In this document: positions 34,657 through 42,526 of the stretch, one piece after another
How positions within the stretch are numbered: the stretch's first letter is position 1
Layout of the letters: each line of letters starts with the position of its first letter
NCBI GenBank assembly: GCA_964552955.1
Contig: CAZKIU010000024.1
Location: 1-50,221 of the forward strand
Length of the DNA stretch: 50,221 nt
Source of the DNA: UBA1413 sp964552955
Lineage (GTDB): Bacteria > Bacteroidota > Bacteroidia > Bacteroidales > Prolixibacteraceae
Direction of reading: 5' to 3'
The notes under the pieces: generated by a model
Told to the model about the DNA's origin: nothing
Seen by the model: only the letters and a program-made list of their open reading frames with translations
Database searches by the model: none
Translations under genes and position numbers: made by a program

Positions 34657-35976
34657 ATGAGTGATTTCAGGATAGCTGTTATTGGGCTGGGCTATGTGGG
34701 CCTTCCTCTGGCCCGTCTTTTTGCCACGAAATACCCTGTCGTTGGTTTTGATATTAACCAGCACCGGGTGGCAGAACTTATGAACGGCGTGGATTCCACC
34801 CTGGAAGTGGATACTCCAGTGCTGCAATCGGTGTTGCTGGGGCACAACCCTGTAACGTCACCTCTCCAGGAAGGGGAGGGCAGAAGGCATACCGGGCTCT
34901 ATTGTACTACGGATCTAGAAGAAATCCGTTCCTGCAATATTTATGTGGTGACGGTACCCACCCCAGTAGACAAGAACAACCGGCCAGACCTGACGCCTCT
35001 GGTGAAGGCCAGTGAGACGGTAGGCCGGGTGATTTCTCCCGGAAGCATCGTGGTCTATGAATCCACGGTTTATCCCGGGGCTACCGAGGAAGATTGTATT
35101 CCTGTGGTGGAGCGGGTTTCCGGACTTACATTTAACCGTGATTTTTATGCTGGTTATTCTCCGGAAAGAATCAACCCGGGCGATAAGGAGCATACCGTGG
35201 AGAAGATCAAAAAGGTCACCTCTGGTTCAACCCCTGAGACAGGCCGGTTGGTAGATGAACTCTACCGGTCGGTGATAGAGGCGGGGACCCACCTGGCTCC
35301 ATCGATCAAGGTGGCTGAGGCGGCCAAGGTGATTGAGAATTCTCAGAGGGATATCAATATTGCTTTTGTCAACGAGCTGGCCAAGATATTCAACCGGATG
35401 GGGATCGACACCCATGCCGTTCTGGAGGCTGCCGGTACCAAGTGGAATTTTCTGCCTTTCAAACCGGGGTTGGTCGGGGGGCATTGCATCGGCGTAGATC
35501 CCTATTATCTGGCTCAGAAATCGCAGGAGTATGGTTATCATCCTGAGATTATTCTGGCTGGCAGGCGGCTCAACGATGGGATGGGACAGTATGTGGCTTC
35601 CGAAGTGGTCAAGCTGATGATCCGTAAGGGTATTCCCGTGAAGGGGGCAAAAGCCCTCATGCTGGGGGTTACTTTCAAGGAGAACTGCCCAGATATCCGC
35701 AACACACGGGCCGTTGATATCTACCATGAGCTGACCGATTACGGCATGGAGGTGACCGTCTTCGATCCCTGGGCTGAACCCGCGGAGGTCATGCATGAAT
35801 ATGGAATAGCCTCCATCGCGGCGTTATCTGCCCACAACGGTTATCAGGCCATTATCCTGGCGGTGGCTCACCAGGCCTTCCTCCAACTCGATCTGCACGA
35901 GCTGAAAAAGGAAGATACCGTCCTTTATGATGTCAAGGGAATCCTGGATTTATCCCTGGTCGACGGGCGCCTTTGA
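34657..35976 (+). CDS. UDP-N-acetyl-hexosamine 6-dehydrogenase (WbpA/WbpO/TviB type)
   Basis: Oxidises the C6 of a UDP-N-acetylhexosamine to the uronic acid with NAD. The 439-residue protein has the Rossmann motif IAVIGLGYVGLPLARLF (about 5-21), the YESTVYPGATEEDC region (about 130-143), the central GHCIGVDPYYL with the catalytic Cys (near 275) and the C-terminal ALMLGVTFKENCPDIRNTR. Start is the ATG at 34657; the one at 34636 is also in frame. The neighbouring WlbA-like oxidase uses the same type of product. WbpA, WbpO and TviB cannot be told apart here. Confidence 0.88.
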   Translation: MSDFRIAVIGLGYVGLPLARLFATKYPVVGFDINQHRVAELMNGVDSTLEVDTPVLQSVLLGHNPVTSPLQEGEGRRHTGLYCTTDLEEIRSCNIYVVTVPTPVDKNNRPDLTPLVKASETVGRVISPGSIVVYESTVYPGATEEDCIPVVERVSGLTFNRDFYAGYSPERINPGDKEHTVEKIKKVTSGSTPETGRLVDELYRSVIEAGTHLAPSIKVAEAAKVIENSQRDINIAFVNELAKIFNRMGIDTHAVLEAAGTKWNFLPFKPGLVGGHCIGVDPYYLAQKSQEYGYHPEIILAGRRLNDGMGQYVASEVVKLMIRKGIPVKGAKALMLGVTFKENCPDIRNTRAVDIYHELTDYGMEVTVFDPWAEPAEVMHEYGIASIAALSAHNGYQAIILAVAHQAFLQLDLHELKKEDTVLYDVKGILDLSLVDGRL

Positions 35977-36005
35977 CCGGTTGAATCTGAAAAAGAGTGA
36001 AAGAA

Positions 36006-36545
36006 ATGGTGACTGCAATAACCAACAAGTCATCGACCCTGCCCGACACGCCGCAATGGTATGCCATTTATGTGAACAGCAGGGCCGAGAAAAAAGTGGA
36101 GGCCGCCCTGGCCGCCAAGGGGGTAGAGGTGTTCCTCCCCTTGAAAATGACCCTGCGTAAGTGGAGTGACCGGAAGAAATGGGTGGAGATGCCCCTGATT
36201 CCCGGCTATTGTTTTGTGCGGATTTCCCTCAAGGACAACCTCCGGGTATTGCAGACCACCCATGTGGTGGGGTTCGTACGGTTTGAAGGGAGACCGGCCC
36301 GCATCCAGGACCGGCAGATTGAATTCCTCAAGAGGATGCTGAAGCAGAGTGACTACGACTGGGAGATCACCCATGAGGAGTTCATGCCCGGGCAGACGGT
36401 CGAAATTGTGGCTGGTCCCTTTATCGGTTTGGAAGCCGAACTGATCGCCATCAAAGGGAAAAAACGGGTGGGCGTGCGCATCGAACAGATTAATAACACC
36501 CTGTTCGTCGACATCCCCATGTCAGATCTCACCATTATTGGTTAA
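36006..36545 (+). CDS. UpxY-family NusG paralogue, transcription antiterminator
   Basis: A 179-residue NusG-like protein. The NGN domain (about 15-115) begins WYAIYVNSRAEKKVEAALAAKG, quoted in part as WYAIYVNSRAEKKVEA, and has PLIPGYCFVRI and VVGFVRFEGRPARI. The KOW segment follows (FMPGQTVEIVAGPFIGLEAE). In Bacteroides, UpxY proteins let RNA polymerase read through the long leaders of capsule loci. It lies between two sugar genes rather than at the front of a locus. The start is the ATG at 36006; a GTG at 35997 is possible. Confidence 0.9.
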   Translation: MVTAITNKSSTLPDTPQWYAIYVNSRAEKKVEAALAAKGVEVFLPLKMTLRKWSDRKKWVEMPLIPGYCFVRISLKDNLRVLQTTHVVGFVRFEGRPARIQDRQIEFLKRMLKQSDYDWEITHEEFMPGQTVEIVAGPFIGLEAELIAIKGKKRVGVRIEQINNTLFVDIPMSDLTIIG

Positions 36546-36725
36546 TCCCTGACCTGCCCTCTTCAGGGAGCATGGGTTCCTGTGGATTCTGGCCTGCCCT
36601 GCCCGATTCAGGTCAGACCCGGGTATTGATGCCTGAGCGGCTTCTCCGGATCGGAGAATGTTCTTGTGATGATGGGGTAAGTATGGTAAATCCTCTCTTT
36701 TGTGAAGGAATCCGCCGATAAGTGG

Positions 36726-36733
36726 TAAATTTG
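36726..36733 (+). promoter_or_regulatory. -7 box for the WlbA-like gene
   Basis: TAAATTTG, a perfect consensus, ends 21 bases before the ATG at 36755. The third cassette gene therefore has its own promoter. Confidence 0.6.
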
Positions 36734-36754
36734 CAGATCTAACTTTATAGAAGG

Positions 36755-37660
36755 ATGAAGAATTTTGCACTCATTGGCGCCGCAGGGTATATCGCTCCCC
36801 GGCATATGAAGGCGATCCGGGAAACCGGTCATAACCTGGTATGCGCCCTGGATCCCTATGACGGGATTGGTATTATGGATAGTTATTTTCCGCAGGCCGA
36901 TTTTTTCACGGAGCCAGAGCGGTTTGACCGTCATTTAGACAAACTCCGGCGCCGGGGGGAGAAGAAAATCGATTATGTGAGTATCTGTTCGCCCAACTAT
37001 CTGCATGACGCCCACATCAGGATGGCTTTGCGCAACGATGCCGATGCTATCTGTGAGAAACCCCTGGTCCTCAATCCCTGGAACCTGGATGCCCTTCAGG
37101 AGATAGAAGCCGAGACCGGCAGGAAGATCTACACGATACTTCAGCTGAGGCTGCATCCGGCCATTCAGGAGCTTAAGGCGCGGGTCAGCGAAGGGATCGC
37201 GCAGGGAAAGGTGTTCGATGTAGACCTACAGTACATTACCAGTCGGGGCCGGTGGTATTTCATCTCGTGGAAGGGGAATGTCCAGAAAAGTGGCGGCATC
37301 GCCACCAATATCGGGGTGCACTTTTTCGATATGCTGGGATGGATATTCGGTGCCTTCAAGGGAGTGGAACTAACGGTCAATCAGCCGGCCAAAGCGGGCG
37401 GCCATTTGTGGTTCGAACATGCCAATGTCAACTGGTTTCTGAGTGTCGATGACCGGGATCTGCCCCCGGAAGCTACCGAACAGGGCAAACGGACCTTCCG
37501 CAAAATCAGCATCGAAGGGGCTGACCTGGAATTCAGTGAGGGATTTACCGACCTGCATACCCATTCCTACCGCCATATTCTGGAAGGAAAAGGCTTCGGC
37601 CTCGAAGATTCCCGGAAAAGTATCGAGATTGTCAGCCAGATCCGGAAAATGAGTCTCTGA
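36755..37660 (+). CDS. wlbA: UDP-N-acetyl-2-amino-2-deoxyglucuronate dehydrogenase (WlbA/WbpB type)
   Basis: A 301-residue Gfo/Idh/MocA-family oxidoreductase that probably oxidises C3 of UDP-N-acetylglucosaminuronic acid, on the route to 2,3-diamino sugars. The N-terminus NFALIGAAGYIAPRHMKAI is diagnostic for WlbA, and VSICSPNYLHDAHIRMAL (about 75-92), CEKPLVLNPWNLDAL and ILQLRLHPAIQELK follow. Its substrate is the product of the dehydrogenase at 34657-35976. Enzymes for the later steps (aminotransferase, acetyltransferase, epimerase) are not in the window. Confidence 0.9.
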   Translation: MKNFALIGAAGYIAPRHMKAIRETGHNLVCALDPYDGIGIMDSYFPQADFFTEPERFDRHLDKLRRRGEKKIDYVSICSPNYLHDAHIRMALRNDADAICEKPLVLNPWNLDALQEIEAETGRKIYTILQLRLHPAIQELKARVSEGIAQGKVFDVDLQYITSRGRWYFISWKGNVQKSGGIATNIGVHFFDMLGWIFGAFKGVELTVNQPAKAGGHLWFEHANVNWFLSVDDRDLPPEATEQGKRTFRKISIEGADLEFSEGFTDLHTHSYRHILEGKGFGLEDSRKSIEIVSQIRKMSL

Positions 37661-37679
37661 TCTAAAGCGGTATTATAAT

Positions 37680-38507
37680 CTACTTTCCTTCTGCTCTTCT
37701 GCCTTTCTGATTTTCTGATGCTTTGCTGAGCATCAGGCGGACCAGGTTGGCCGCGGCTTTCCCGTTTTCAAAATCGGGGGAGAGGCGGCTGTGACCGATG
37801 TATTCGTTGTAGAGCCAGGGGTCGCCCACGGCCAGGACATACCCTTTACCGAAGGCTGTTTCGGCGATGAAAACCGCCCCGTCCTCATTTTTCAATACGG
37901 GTCTGGCCTGCTTTGAAAGAGAGATGGGGGCCACTTCCTTCATGTATATTTTATGGACCCCGGCAAAGAGCGGATGGTCGGGAAGATGGGTCTCGGCACC
38001 CATTTCCCAGTTGCGGCCGGTGACCGGGTTGAGGGTCTGTGAGTGAAACGTGCATCCGAAGGCCCCGGCCAGCCGGTTGAAATGGGTGAATTCCGCATTG
38101 GGTCCGTCATTGGCCATCAACAGCAGCACGCCCCCTCTTCTGACCCAGCGTTTGACCGCCTGGATGTCGTCACCGGTCACGTAATGCGGCGAGGGATTTT
38201 CGCGGGTAGTGTCAGGATCGACGATGATGTAAATGGCCGCTCTCCTTAGGATCCGGCCGGCGGGTGACTGGTCCAGGGTGACCAGGCGCGCTCCTTGTTC
38301 TGTAAAGAGGGCCCCCAGTTGGCTGAAACCGCTGTCAAGGGTGTCGTCCCAGGTGTAGTGGTAGATTTTTCCGGTTTTGGCGTGGGTCTCATGGTTGAAC
38401 CAGTTGTCGAGATAGACGGCAGGCTGGCCCTGCACCATGATCTGTCCCGAAAGAACAAGCCAGAGGGTCAGTATAAAAATCCGGGGAGAGAAGAATTTCA
38501 TGCTCAT
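37680..38507 (-). CDS. Exported DUF4350/GATase-like protein
   Basis: A 275-residue protein with a signal peptide (about 1-27, FILTLWLVLSGQIMVQG) and a DUF4350-like alpha/beta domain (about 45-265). Recognised parts are ADV-like IYIIVDPDTT, VKRWVRRGGVLLLMANDG and GYVLAVGDPWLYNEYI. In Bacteroidetes such domains often go with carbohydrate-degrading enzymes, and a glutamine-amidotransferase-like fold has been proposed. Here the neighbours are a WlbA-like gene and tRNA-Leu, so the context says little. Start could be 38507 or 38501. Confidence 0.75.
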   Translation of the reverse strand: MSMKFFSPRIFILTLWLVLSGQIMVQGQPAVYLDNWFNHETHAKTGKIYHYTWDDTLDSGFSQLGALFTEQGARLVTLDQSPAGRILRRAAIYIIVDPDTTRENPSPHYVTGDDIQAVKRWVRRGGVLLLMANDGPNAEFTHFNRLAGAFGCTFHSQTLNPVTGRNWEMGAETHLPDHPLFAGVHKIYMKEVAPISLSKQARPVLKNEDGAVFIAETAFGKGYVLAVGDPWLYNEYIGHSRLSPDFENGKAAANLVRLMLSKASENQKGRRAEGK

Positions 38508-38563
38508 AAGGTTTATCGCATAAAAATAGGGATAATTCCAAACGGATATCAGGAGAAAAGAAA

Positions 38564-38604
38564 AATCCCGGCAAAAGACCCTTTAGTGGTCATTTGCCGG
38601 GATT
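38564..38604 (-). terminator. Intrinsic terminator of tRNA-Leu
   Basis: A perfect 12-bp stem (38564-38575 with 38593-38604) with an inner GACC/GGTC pair of arms and, on the minus strand, a T run after the stem. It follows the tRNA-Leu 3' end by about 5 bases. Confidence 0.85.
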
Positions 38605-38609
38605 TCCGG

Positions 38610-38693
38610 TGCCCAGGACAAGACTCGAACTTGCACATCCTTACGAATACTAGTCCCTGAAACTAGCGCGTCTACCAATTCCGCCACCTGGGC
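38610..38693 (-). tRNA. tRNA-Leu(CAG)
   Basis: The minus strand shows acceptor GCCCAGG with CCTGGGC, anticodon stem CTAGT/ACTAG around TTCAGGG (anticodon CAG) and a long variable arm. The T arm is GTTCGAGT-like. Discriminator A; no CCA encoded. Confidence 0.95.
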
Positions 38694-38747
38694 TTTTTGT
38701 CTTTTCAGAACGTCTGCTTTTACCGGTGTTGACCATCAAAAGCGGTG

Positions 38748-38755
38748 CAAATATA
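38748..38755 (-). promoter_or_regulatory. -7 box for tRNA-Leu
   Basis: On the minus strand this reads TATATTTG, with a TTG about 19 bases upstream, the full Bacteroidetes promoter pair. It lies 55 bases before the tRNA. Confidence 0.7.
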
Positions 38756-38840
38756 TAAATTTCCTTAACAAAAGCAGGGTGGAGCCGGAATTTTTATCAT
38801 TTTTATGACTTCTAAAACAAACCGGAATTTAAACTGAACT

Positions 38841-40127
38841 ATGGAGAAGCAGAGAAGCGTGGTATTGCCACGGAATATGGTGTTGCCTTTTGTGCTGATC
38901 ACCGCTTGTTTTGCCCTGTGGGGTTTTGCCAATGATATCACCAATCCGATGGTGAAGGCGTTTTCGAGGATTCTGATGATGAGCAATTTCGAGGGGTCAT
39001 TGGTGCAGTTTGCCTTTTACGGGGGGTATTTTGCGATGGCCTTTCCGGCGGCTTTATTTATCAAGCGGTACACCTACAAGGCGGGGATTCTGATGGGGCT
39101 GGGGCTCTATGCTGCCGGGGCGCTGCTTTTCATTCCGGCGAGTATGAGTATGATCTTCTGGCCTTTTCTACTGGCTTATTTTGTGTTGACCTGTGGTTTG
39201 TCGTTTCTGGAAACCAGTGCCAACCCCTATATTTTGTCGATGGGGCCGCAGGAGACAGCCACGCGGCGGCTCAATTTTGCGCAGGCTTTCAATCCTATGG
39301 GGAGCCTGCTGGGGATGTTCACGGCACAGCAATTCATTCTGGCCCGGTTGAACCCGGCCACGGCAGCCGAGCGGGCGGTTATGGACCCGGAGACCCTCAG
39401 TGCGGTTACGGCCTCCGACCTGATCATTATCCGCAATCCCTATGTCTTCATTGCCCTGGTCATCCTGGTGGTACTGGTGGTGATCGCCATGGCCAGGTTA
39501 CCCCGGAACGAGGACCAGGACCATGATATCCATTTCATGGTCACCGTCAGAAGGCTGCTGAAGCATAAAAGGTATTATGAGGGAGTCATTGCCCAATTCT
39601 TTTATGTAGGGGTTCAGATCATGGTTTGGACCTTTATCATCCATTATGCGGTGAATGAGCTGGGGCTGAGTGAAACCCAGGCGCAGGGTTACAACATCGT
39701 GGCCATGGTGATTTTCGTGACCAGCCGGTTTGTTATGACCTACCTTCTGAAATACATCTCTCCCGGCCGCCTTTTAATGGTGCTGGCCATCGGGGGGATG
39801 ACCTCCACACTGGGGGCAATCTTCCTGCAGGGGATGGCCGGACTCTACGCACTGGTGGCCATTTCGGCCTGTATGTCGCTGATGTTCCCCACGATTTACG
39901 GTATAGCCTTGCAGGGCATGGGCGGGGATGCCAAGATCGGGGCCGCCGGACTTATCATGGCCATCCTGGGAGGTTCGGTGCTGACCCCCCTGATGGGATC
40001 GGTGATCGACCTGGGAACGGTGGCTGGCTTCTCCGCCACCCGTGCTTCCTTCTTTATTCCCTTTTTCTGCTTCGTGATCATCACCATCTATGGCTACCGG
40101 GCTTATACCATTCACAGCCGCGCCTGA
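38841..40127 (+). CDS. fucP: FucP-family sugar:H+ symporter (MFS)
   Basis: A 428-residue major facilitator with 12 hydrophobic segments. The FucP family marker FALWGFANDITNPMVKAF (about 20-37), the PILS-like SFLETSANPYILSMGP (about 120-135) and RLNFAQAFNPMGSLLG (about 141-156) are clear. Family members carry L-fucose, glucose/galactose or N-acetylglucosamine. No fucose-metabolism gene is near. The stop TGA at 40125 lies inside a repeat (40123-40138). A promoter was not recognised. Confidence 0.88.
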   Translation: MEKQRSVVLPRNMVLPFVLITACFALWGFANDITNPMVKAFSRILMMSNFEGSLVQFAFYGGYFAMAFPAALFIKRYTYKAGILMGLGLYAAGALLFIPASMSMIFWPFLLAYFVLTCGLSFLETSANPYILSMGPQETATRRLNFAQAFNPMGSLLGMFTAQQFILARLNPATAAERAVMDPETLSAVTASDLIIIRNPYVFIALVILVVLVVIAMARLPRNEDQDHDIHFMVTVRRLLKHKRYYEGVIAQFFYVGVQIMVWTFIIHYAVNELGLSETQAQGYNIVAMVIFVTSRFVMTYLLKYISPGRLLMVLAIGGMTSTLGAIFLQGMAGLYALVAISACMSLMFPTIYGIALQGMGGDAKIGAAGLIMAILGGSVLTPLMGSVIDLGTVAGFSATRASFFIPFFCFVIITIYGYRAYTIHSRA

Positions 40128-40211
40128 ACTTAATGACCGGCAGGAACCCCACTCAGGCCGGTGCTGCCGCTCCTGAAACTGGCATGCTAAGGGTACCTGA
40201 ACTTAATGACC
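40123..40211. repeat. Spaced direct repeats overlapping the fucP stop codon
   Basis: CCTGAACTTAATGACC occurs exactly at 40123-40138 and 40196-40211, 73 bases apart, with a partial copy at about 40172 (CCTGAAACTGGCATG). Spacings are about 49 and 24 bases, close to multiples of 24.5. The first copy supplies the fucP stop codon. The words CTGAA and ATGACC are shared with the array at 16371-16465. Confidence 0.8.
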
Positions 40212-40225
40212 CACAGGAGCCTCTC

Positions 40226-40690
40226 TCAGAGAATATGCAGATGTTCCTGGTCGGTGATTTTCTCGCAGTAATGGCATTTCAGGGCGAGGGGTGCCTTGGA
40301 TACCACTGAGAACTTGGTGGTGATCAGCTCGTTGTTGGTGATACACTTGGGATTGAAACACCGGGCTATCCCCTCGACATGAGAAGGTATTTCCACCACC
40401 TTCTTTTCCGTGACGGCATAGTCGCGGATGATGTTCAGCTTGGCGTGCGGGGCGATCAGGGCGATCTTGTTGATTTCGTCATCCTCAAAGCACTTGTCGC
40501 TCACCTTGATAATGGCCTTGCTTCCCAGTTTCTCACTCTCCAGGTTGGTTCCAAAGGTGATCTGGTTTTCTATTTTGTCGAGCCCCAGGATGGTGATGAC
40601 CTTGAAAAGGTTGCGGGCAGGGATATGGTCGATGACGGTGCCATTTTTGATGGCACTGACTTTCAGTTTCTTCTTGATATTTTCCTCCAT
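40226..40690 (-). CDS. pyrI: Aspartate carbamoyltransferase regulatory chain
   Basis: PyrI binds CTP/ATP and regulates PyrB in a dodecamer. The 154-residue chain has the N-terminal nucleotide-binding half (VSAIKNGTVIDHIPA, about 11-25) and the C-terminal zinc site with four cysteines, in ARCFNPKC and CHYCEK (about 108-143). Normal length. It begins 6 bases after the stop of pyrB and shares its promoter. Confidence 0.96.
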   Translation of the reverse strand: MEENIKKKLKVSAIKNGTVIDHIPARNLFKVITILGLDKIENQITFGTNLESEKLGSKAIIKVSDKCFEDDEINKIALIAPHAKLNIIRDYAVTEKKVVEIPSHVEGIARCFNPKCITNNELITTKFSVVSKAPLALKCHYCEKITDQEHLHIL

Positions 40691-40696
40691 GGCGGG

Positions 40697-41605
40697 TTAC
40701 TTAAGGTTTAAGGTGTGGGCAATGATGGCTTCGCGGGTAAATACACCGTTGAGGGCCTGTTCGAAGTAATAGGCCTTATCGCTTCTGTCAACGTCGGTAT
40801 GGATTTCATTGACACGGGGCAGGGGGTGGAGCACTCTGACGTTGGGTTTGGTGTTTCGCAGCATTTTCTCCCTCAGGATGTATACGTTTTTGACCTTTTC
40901 ATATTCAATAGGGTCGGAGAAGCGCTCCTTCTGCACCCTGGTCATGTAAATGATATCGGCTGCACTGATGATGTCGGTGAATTCGCGGTGTTCGAAGTAG
41001 CGGATGCCCCGTTCGCGCAGGTGTATTTTGTATTCTTCGGGCATGAGCAGTTCATCGGGGGCGATAAAGTTGAAGATGGGATTCTCGAATTCTGACATGG
41101 CCATGAGCAGGGAGTGGACGGTACGGCCATATTTGAGATCGCCCACCATGAAGATGTTGAGGTTGTCGAGGGTCCCCTGGGTTTTGAGGATGGAGTACAT
41201 ATCAAGCAGGGTTTGGGTGGGGTGCTGGTTGGCGCCGTCGCCGGCGTTGATCACGGGCACCGGGGAAACTTCGGAGGCATAGCGGGCCGCGCCCTCCAGG
41301 GGGTGGCGCATGACGATCAAGTCGGCATAGTTGGATACCATCCTGATGGTGTCGTGCAGGGTTTCTCCCTTGGTGACGCTCGAACTGCCGGCATCGGCAA
41401 AACCGATGATCCGGCCGCCCAGCCGCGAGATGGCCGTCTCAAAACTGAGCCGCGTCCGCGTGGAGGGCTCAAAAAAGAGGGAAGCCACGACCTTCCCCTT
41501 CAGCAGATCCTGGTTGGGCTCCTTTTCAAAACCGGCGGCCAGCTCCATAATCCGCAGGTATTCCTCTTTGGTGTAATCGGTAATGGAAATCAGATCTTTC
41601 TTCAT
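40697..41605 (-). CDS. pyrB: Aspartate carbamoyltransferase catalytic chain
   Basis: PyrB joins carbamoyl phosphate and aspartate, the first committed step of pyrimidine synthesis. The 302-residue chain has the carbamoyl-phosphate loop PSTRTRLSFE (about 48-57), the HPTQTLLD motif (about 128-135) and the aspartate-domain PLPRVNEI (about 262-269). It lies downstream of a 240-base leader with a likely terminator (41645-41683), suggesting control by attenuation. pyrI follows. Confidence 0.97.
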   Translation of the reverse strand: MKKDLISITDYTKEEYLRIMELAAGFEKEPNQDLLKGKVVASLFFEPSTRTRLSFETAISRLGGRIIGFADAGSSSVTKGETLHDTIRMVSNYADLIVMRHPLEGAARYASEVSPVPVINAGDGANQHPTQTLLDMYSILKTQGTLDNLNIFMVGDLKYGRTVHSLLMAMSEFENPIFNFIAPDELLMPEEYKIHLRERGIRYFEHREFTDIISAADIIYMTRVQKERFSDPIEYEKVKNVYILREKMLRNTKPNVRVLHPLPRVNEIHTDVDRSDKAYYFEQALNGVFTREAIIAHTLNLK

Positions 41606-41848
41606 CGTATCATTCTGTTTAGGTTTACTTATTCTGTTTCCGGGAAAAAAAAACCAACACTCCGTTCAGGGATGCTGGTTTTTCCGGCGGGTTGAGGAGA
41701 GTGGTTCCCGCGTAAGGAGAGGCGGTAGGACCGGCCCCGGGTGAGGGACGCCTCCTCCGGGAGCCTCCGGGAGAACTTCTTATCCTGCCGACCGTAAGGC
41801 GTGTCGGTGGCAGGAAGAGATCCCGTTGGTGTGAAATTCCTCATAGCA
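41606..41848 (-). promoter_or_regulatory. Long pyrBI leader with a putative through-reading ORF
   Basis: Between the -7 box (41849-41856) and the pyrB ATG lie about 240 bases of GC-rich sequence. It can form a 10-bp stem with a 3-base bulge (around 41784-41816) and repeated CTCCCGGAGG palindromes. An ORF of 71 codons (41844 to 41629) opens at or near the expected transcription start and runs through the terminator hairpin to stop 24 bases before pyrB. This is the layout of the pyrL leader peptide in enteric bacteria. The peptide itself has no recognised family and is not called a gene. Confidence 0.6.
41645..41683 (-). terminator. Putative attenuator hairpin before pyrB
   Basis: On the minus strand, AAACCAGCAT pairs with GTGTTGGTTT (10 consecutive pairs counting two G-U wobbles), one mismatch and two more pairs close a short loop, and nine Us follow (41645-41653). 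It lies 40 bases before the pyrB ATG. On the plus strand the two wobbles become A-C mismatches, so the hairpin is stable only in the pyrBI direction. Confidence 0.75.
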
Positions 41849-41856
41849 CAAAGTTA
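41849..41856 (-). promoter_or_regulatory. -7 box for pyrBI
   Basis: On the minus strand this reads TAACTTTG, a perfect consensus. It places transcription start near 41843, at the first codon of the 71-codon leader ORF and about 240 bases before pyrB. Confidence 0.65.
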
Positions 41857-41903
41857 GAAATATCGGGGCCGGACGGAGAAAGGGGTCCCCGTAGAGTTTT
41901 CAT

Positions 41904-42521
41904 CTATTTATCAACAGGCGGGCAGGGGTTCACTGACACCCCGTAAATGGTGGCCAGTTGACGGGTTATCCTTTCCGCATCGGCTTTGCGGACCGACAGG
42001 AGGAGACGGCATTTCTCGGTGAGCTGGAGGTCATCGGGGGTGAGGTTTTCATTTTTAAGAAGGAGCATGACCGCGTTCATCTCGCTGTAGCCAAAGTCAA
42101 GCTGAAAGGTGGCTTTGATGAGTCTGGTTTCGGAGGAAGCTGCCGCTATGGCGCTGGCTGCCGCCTCCCGATAGGCATGAATCAGTCCGCTGGTCCCCAG
42201 GAGGGTTCCCCCGAAATAGCGGACCACCACCAGCAGAACATCGGTAAGATCGTGGCTGACCAGTTGCCCCAGGATGGGTTTCCCCGCGGTGGAGGAAGGC
42301 TCCCCATCATCGTTGGCCCTGAAGCGGATCTCCTCCTTTCCCAGACGCCAGGCATAACAGTGGTGCCGGGCATTATAATGCTCCTTTTTGATTTTTTGAT
42401 AGATCTCCCGGATCTCCTCCTCGGTGGTCACCGGAAAGAGATAGGAGAGGAAACGGCTTCCCTTCTCCTTGTAGACCCCCTCGGAAGGGGCGGTTACGGT
42501 GATGTAAGTGTCGTGGGTCAC
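41904..42521 (-). CDS. yigZ: IMPACT/YigZ-family protein
   Basis: A 205-residue protein of the UPF0029 (IMPACT) family, whose eukaryotic members regulate the Gcn2 kinase. It has the N-terminal IMPACT fold with GSRFLSYLFPVTTEEEI (about 22-38), YNARHHCYAWRLGK (about 49-62), DDGEPSSTAGKPIL (about 71-84) and LVVVRYFGGTLLGTSGL. A C-terminal domain (DUF1949-like) covers the last 65 residues. The cellular role is unknown. It begins 5 bases after dnaA and is likely co-transcribed with it. Confidence 0.9.
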   Translation of the reverse strand: MTHDTYITVTAPSEGVYKEKGSRFLSYLFPVTTEEEIREIYQKIKKEHYNARHHCYAWRLGKEEIRFRANDDGEPSSTAGKPILGQLVSHDLTDVLLVVVRYFGGTLLGTSGLIHAYREAAASAIAAASSETRLIKATFQLDFGYSEMNAVMLLLKNENLTPDDLQLTEKCRLLLSVRKADAERITRQLATIYGVSVNPCPPVDK

Positions 42522-42526
42522 CCCTT

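Noticed and set aside
36643..36659. Terminator (TTCTCCG-GAT-CGGAGAA hairpin) after UpxY
   Set aside because: The stem is perfect, but no T run follows on either side.
41629..41844. 71-codon ORF in the pyrBI leader as an ordinary gene
   Set aside because: It has no recognised homology or coding-like composition. It is reported only as a possible leader peptide.
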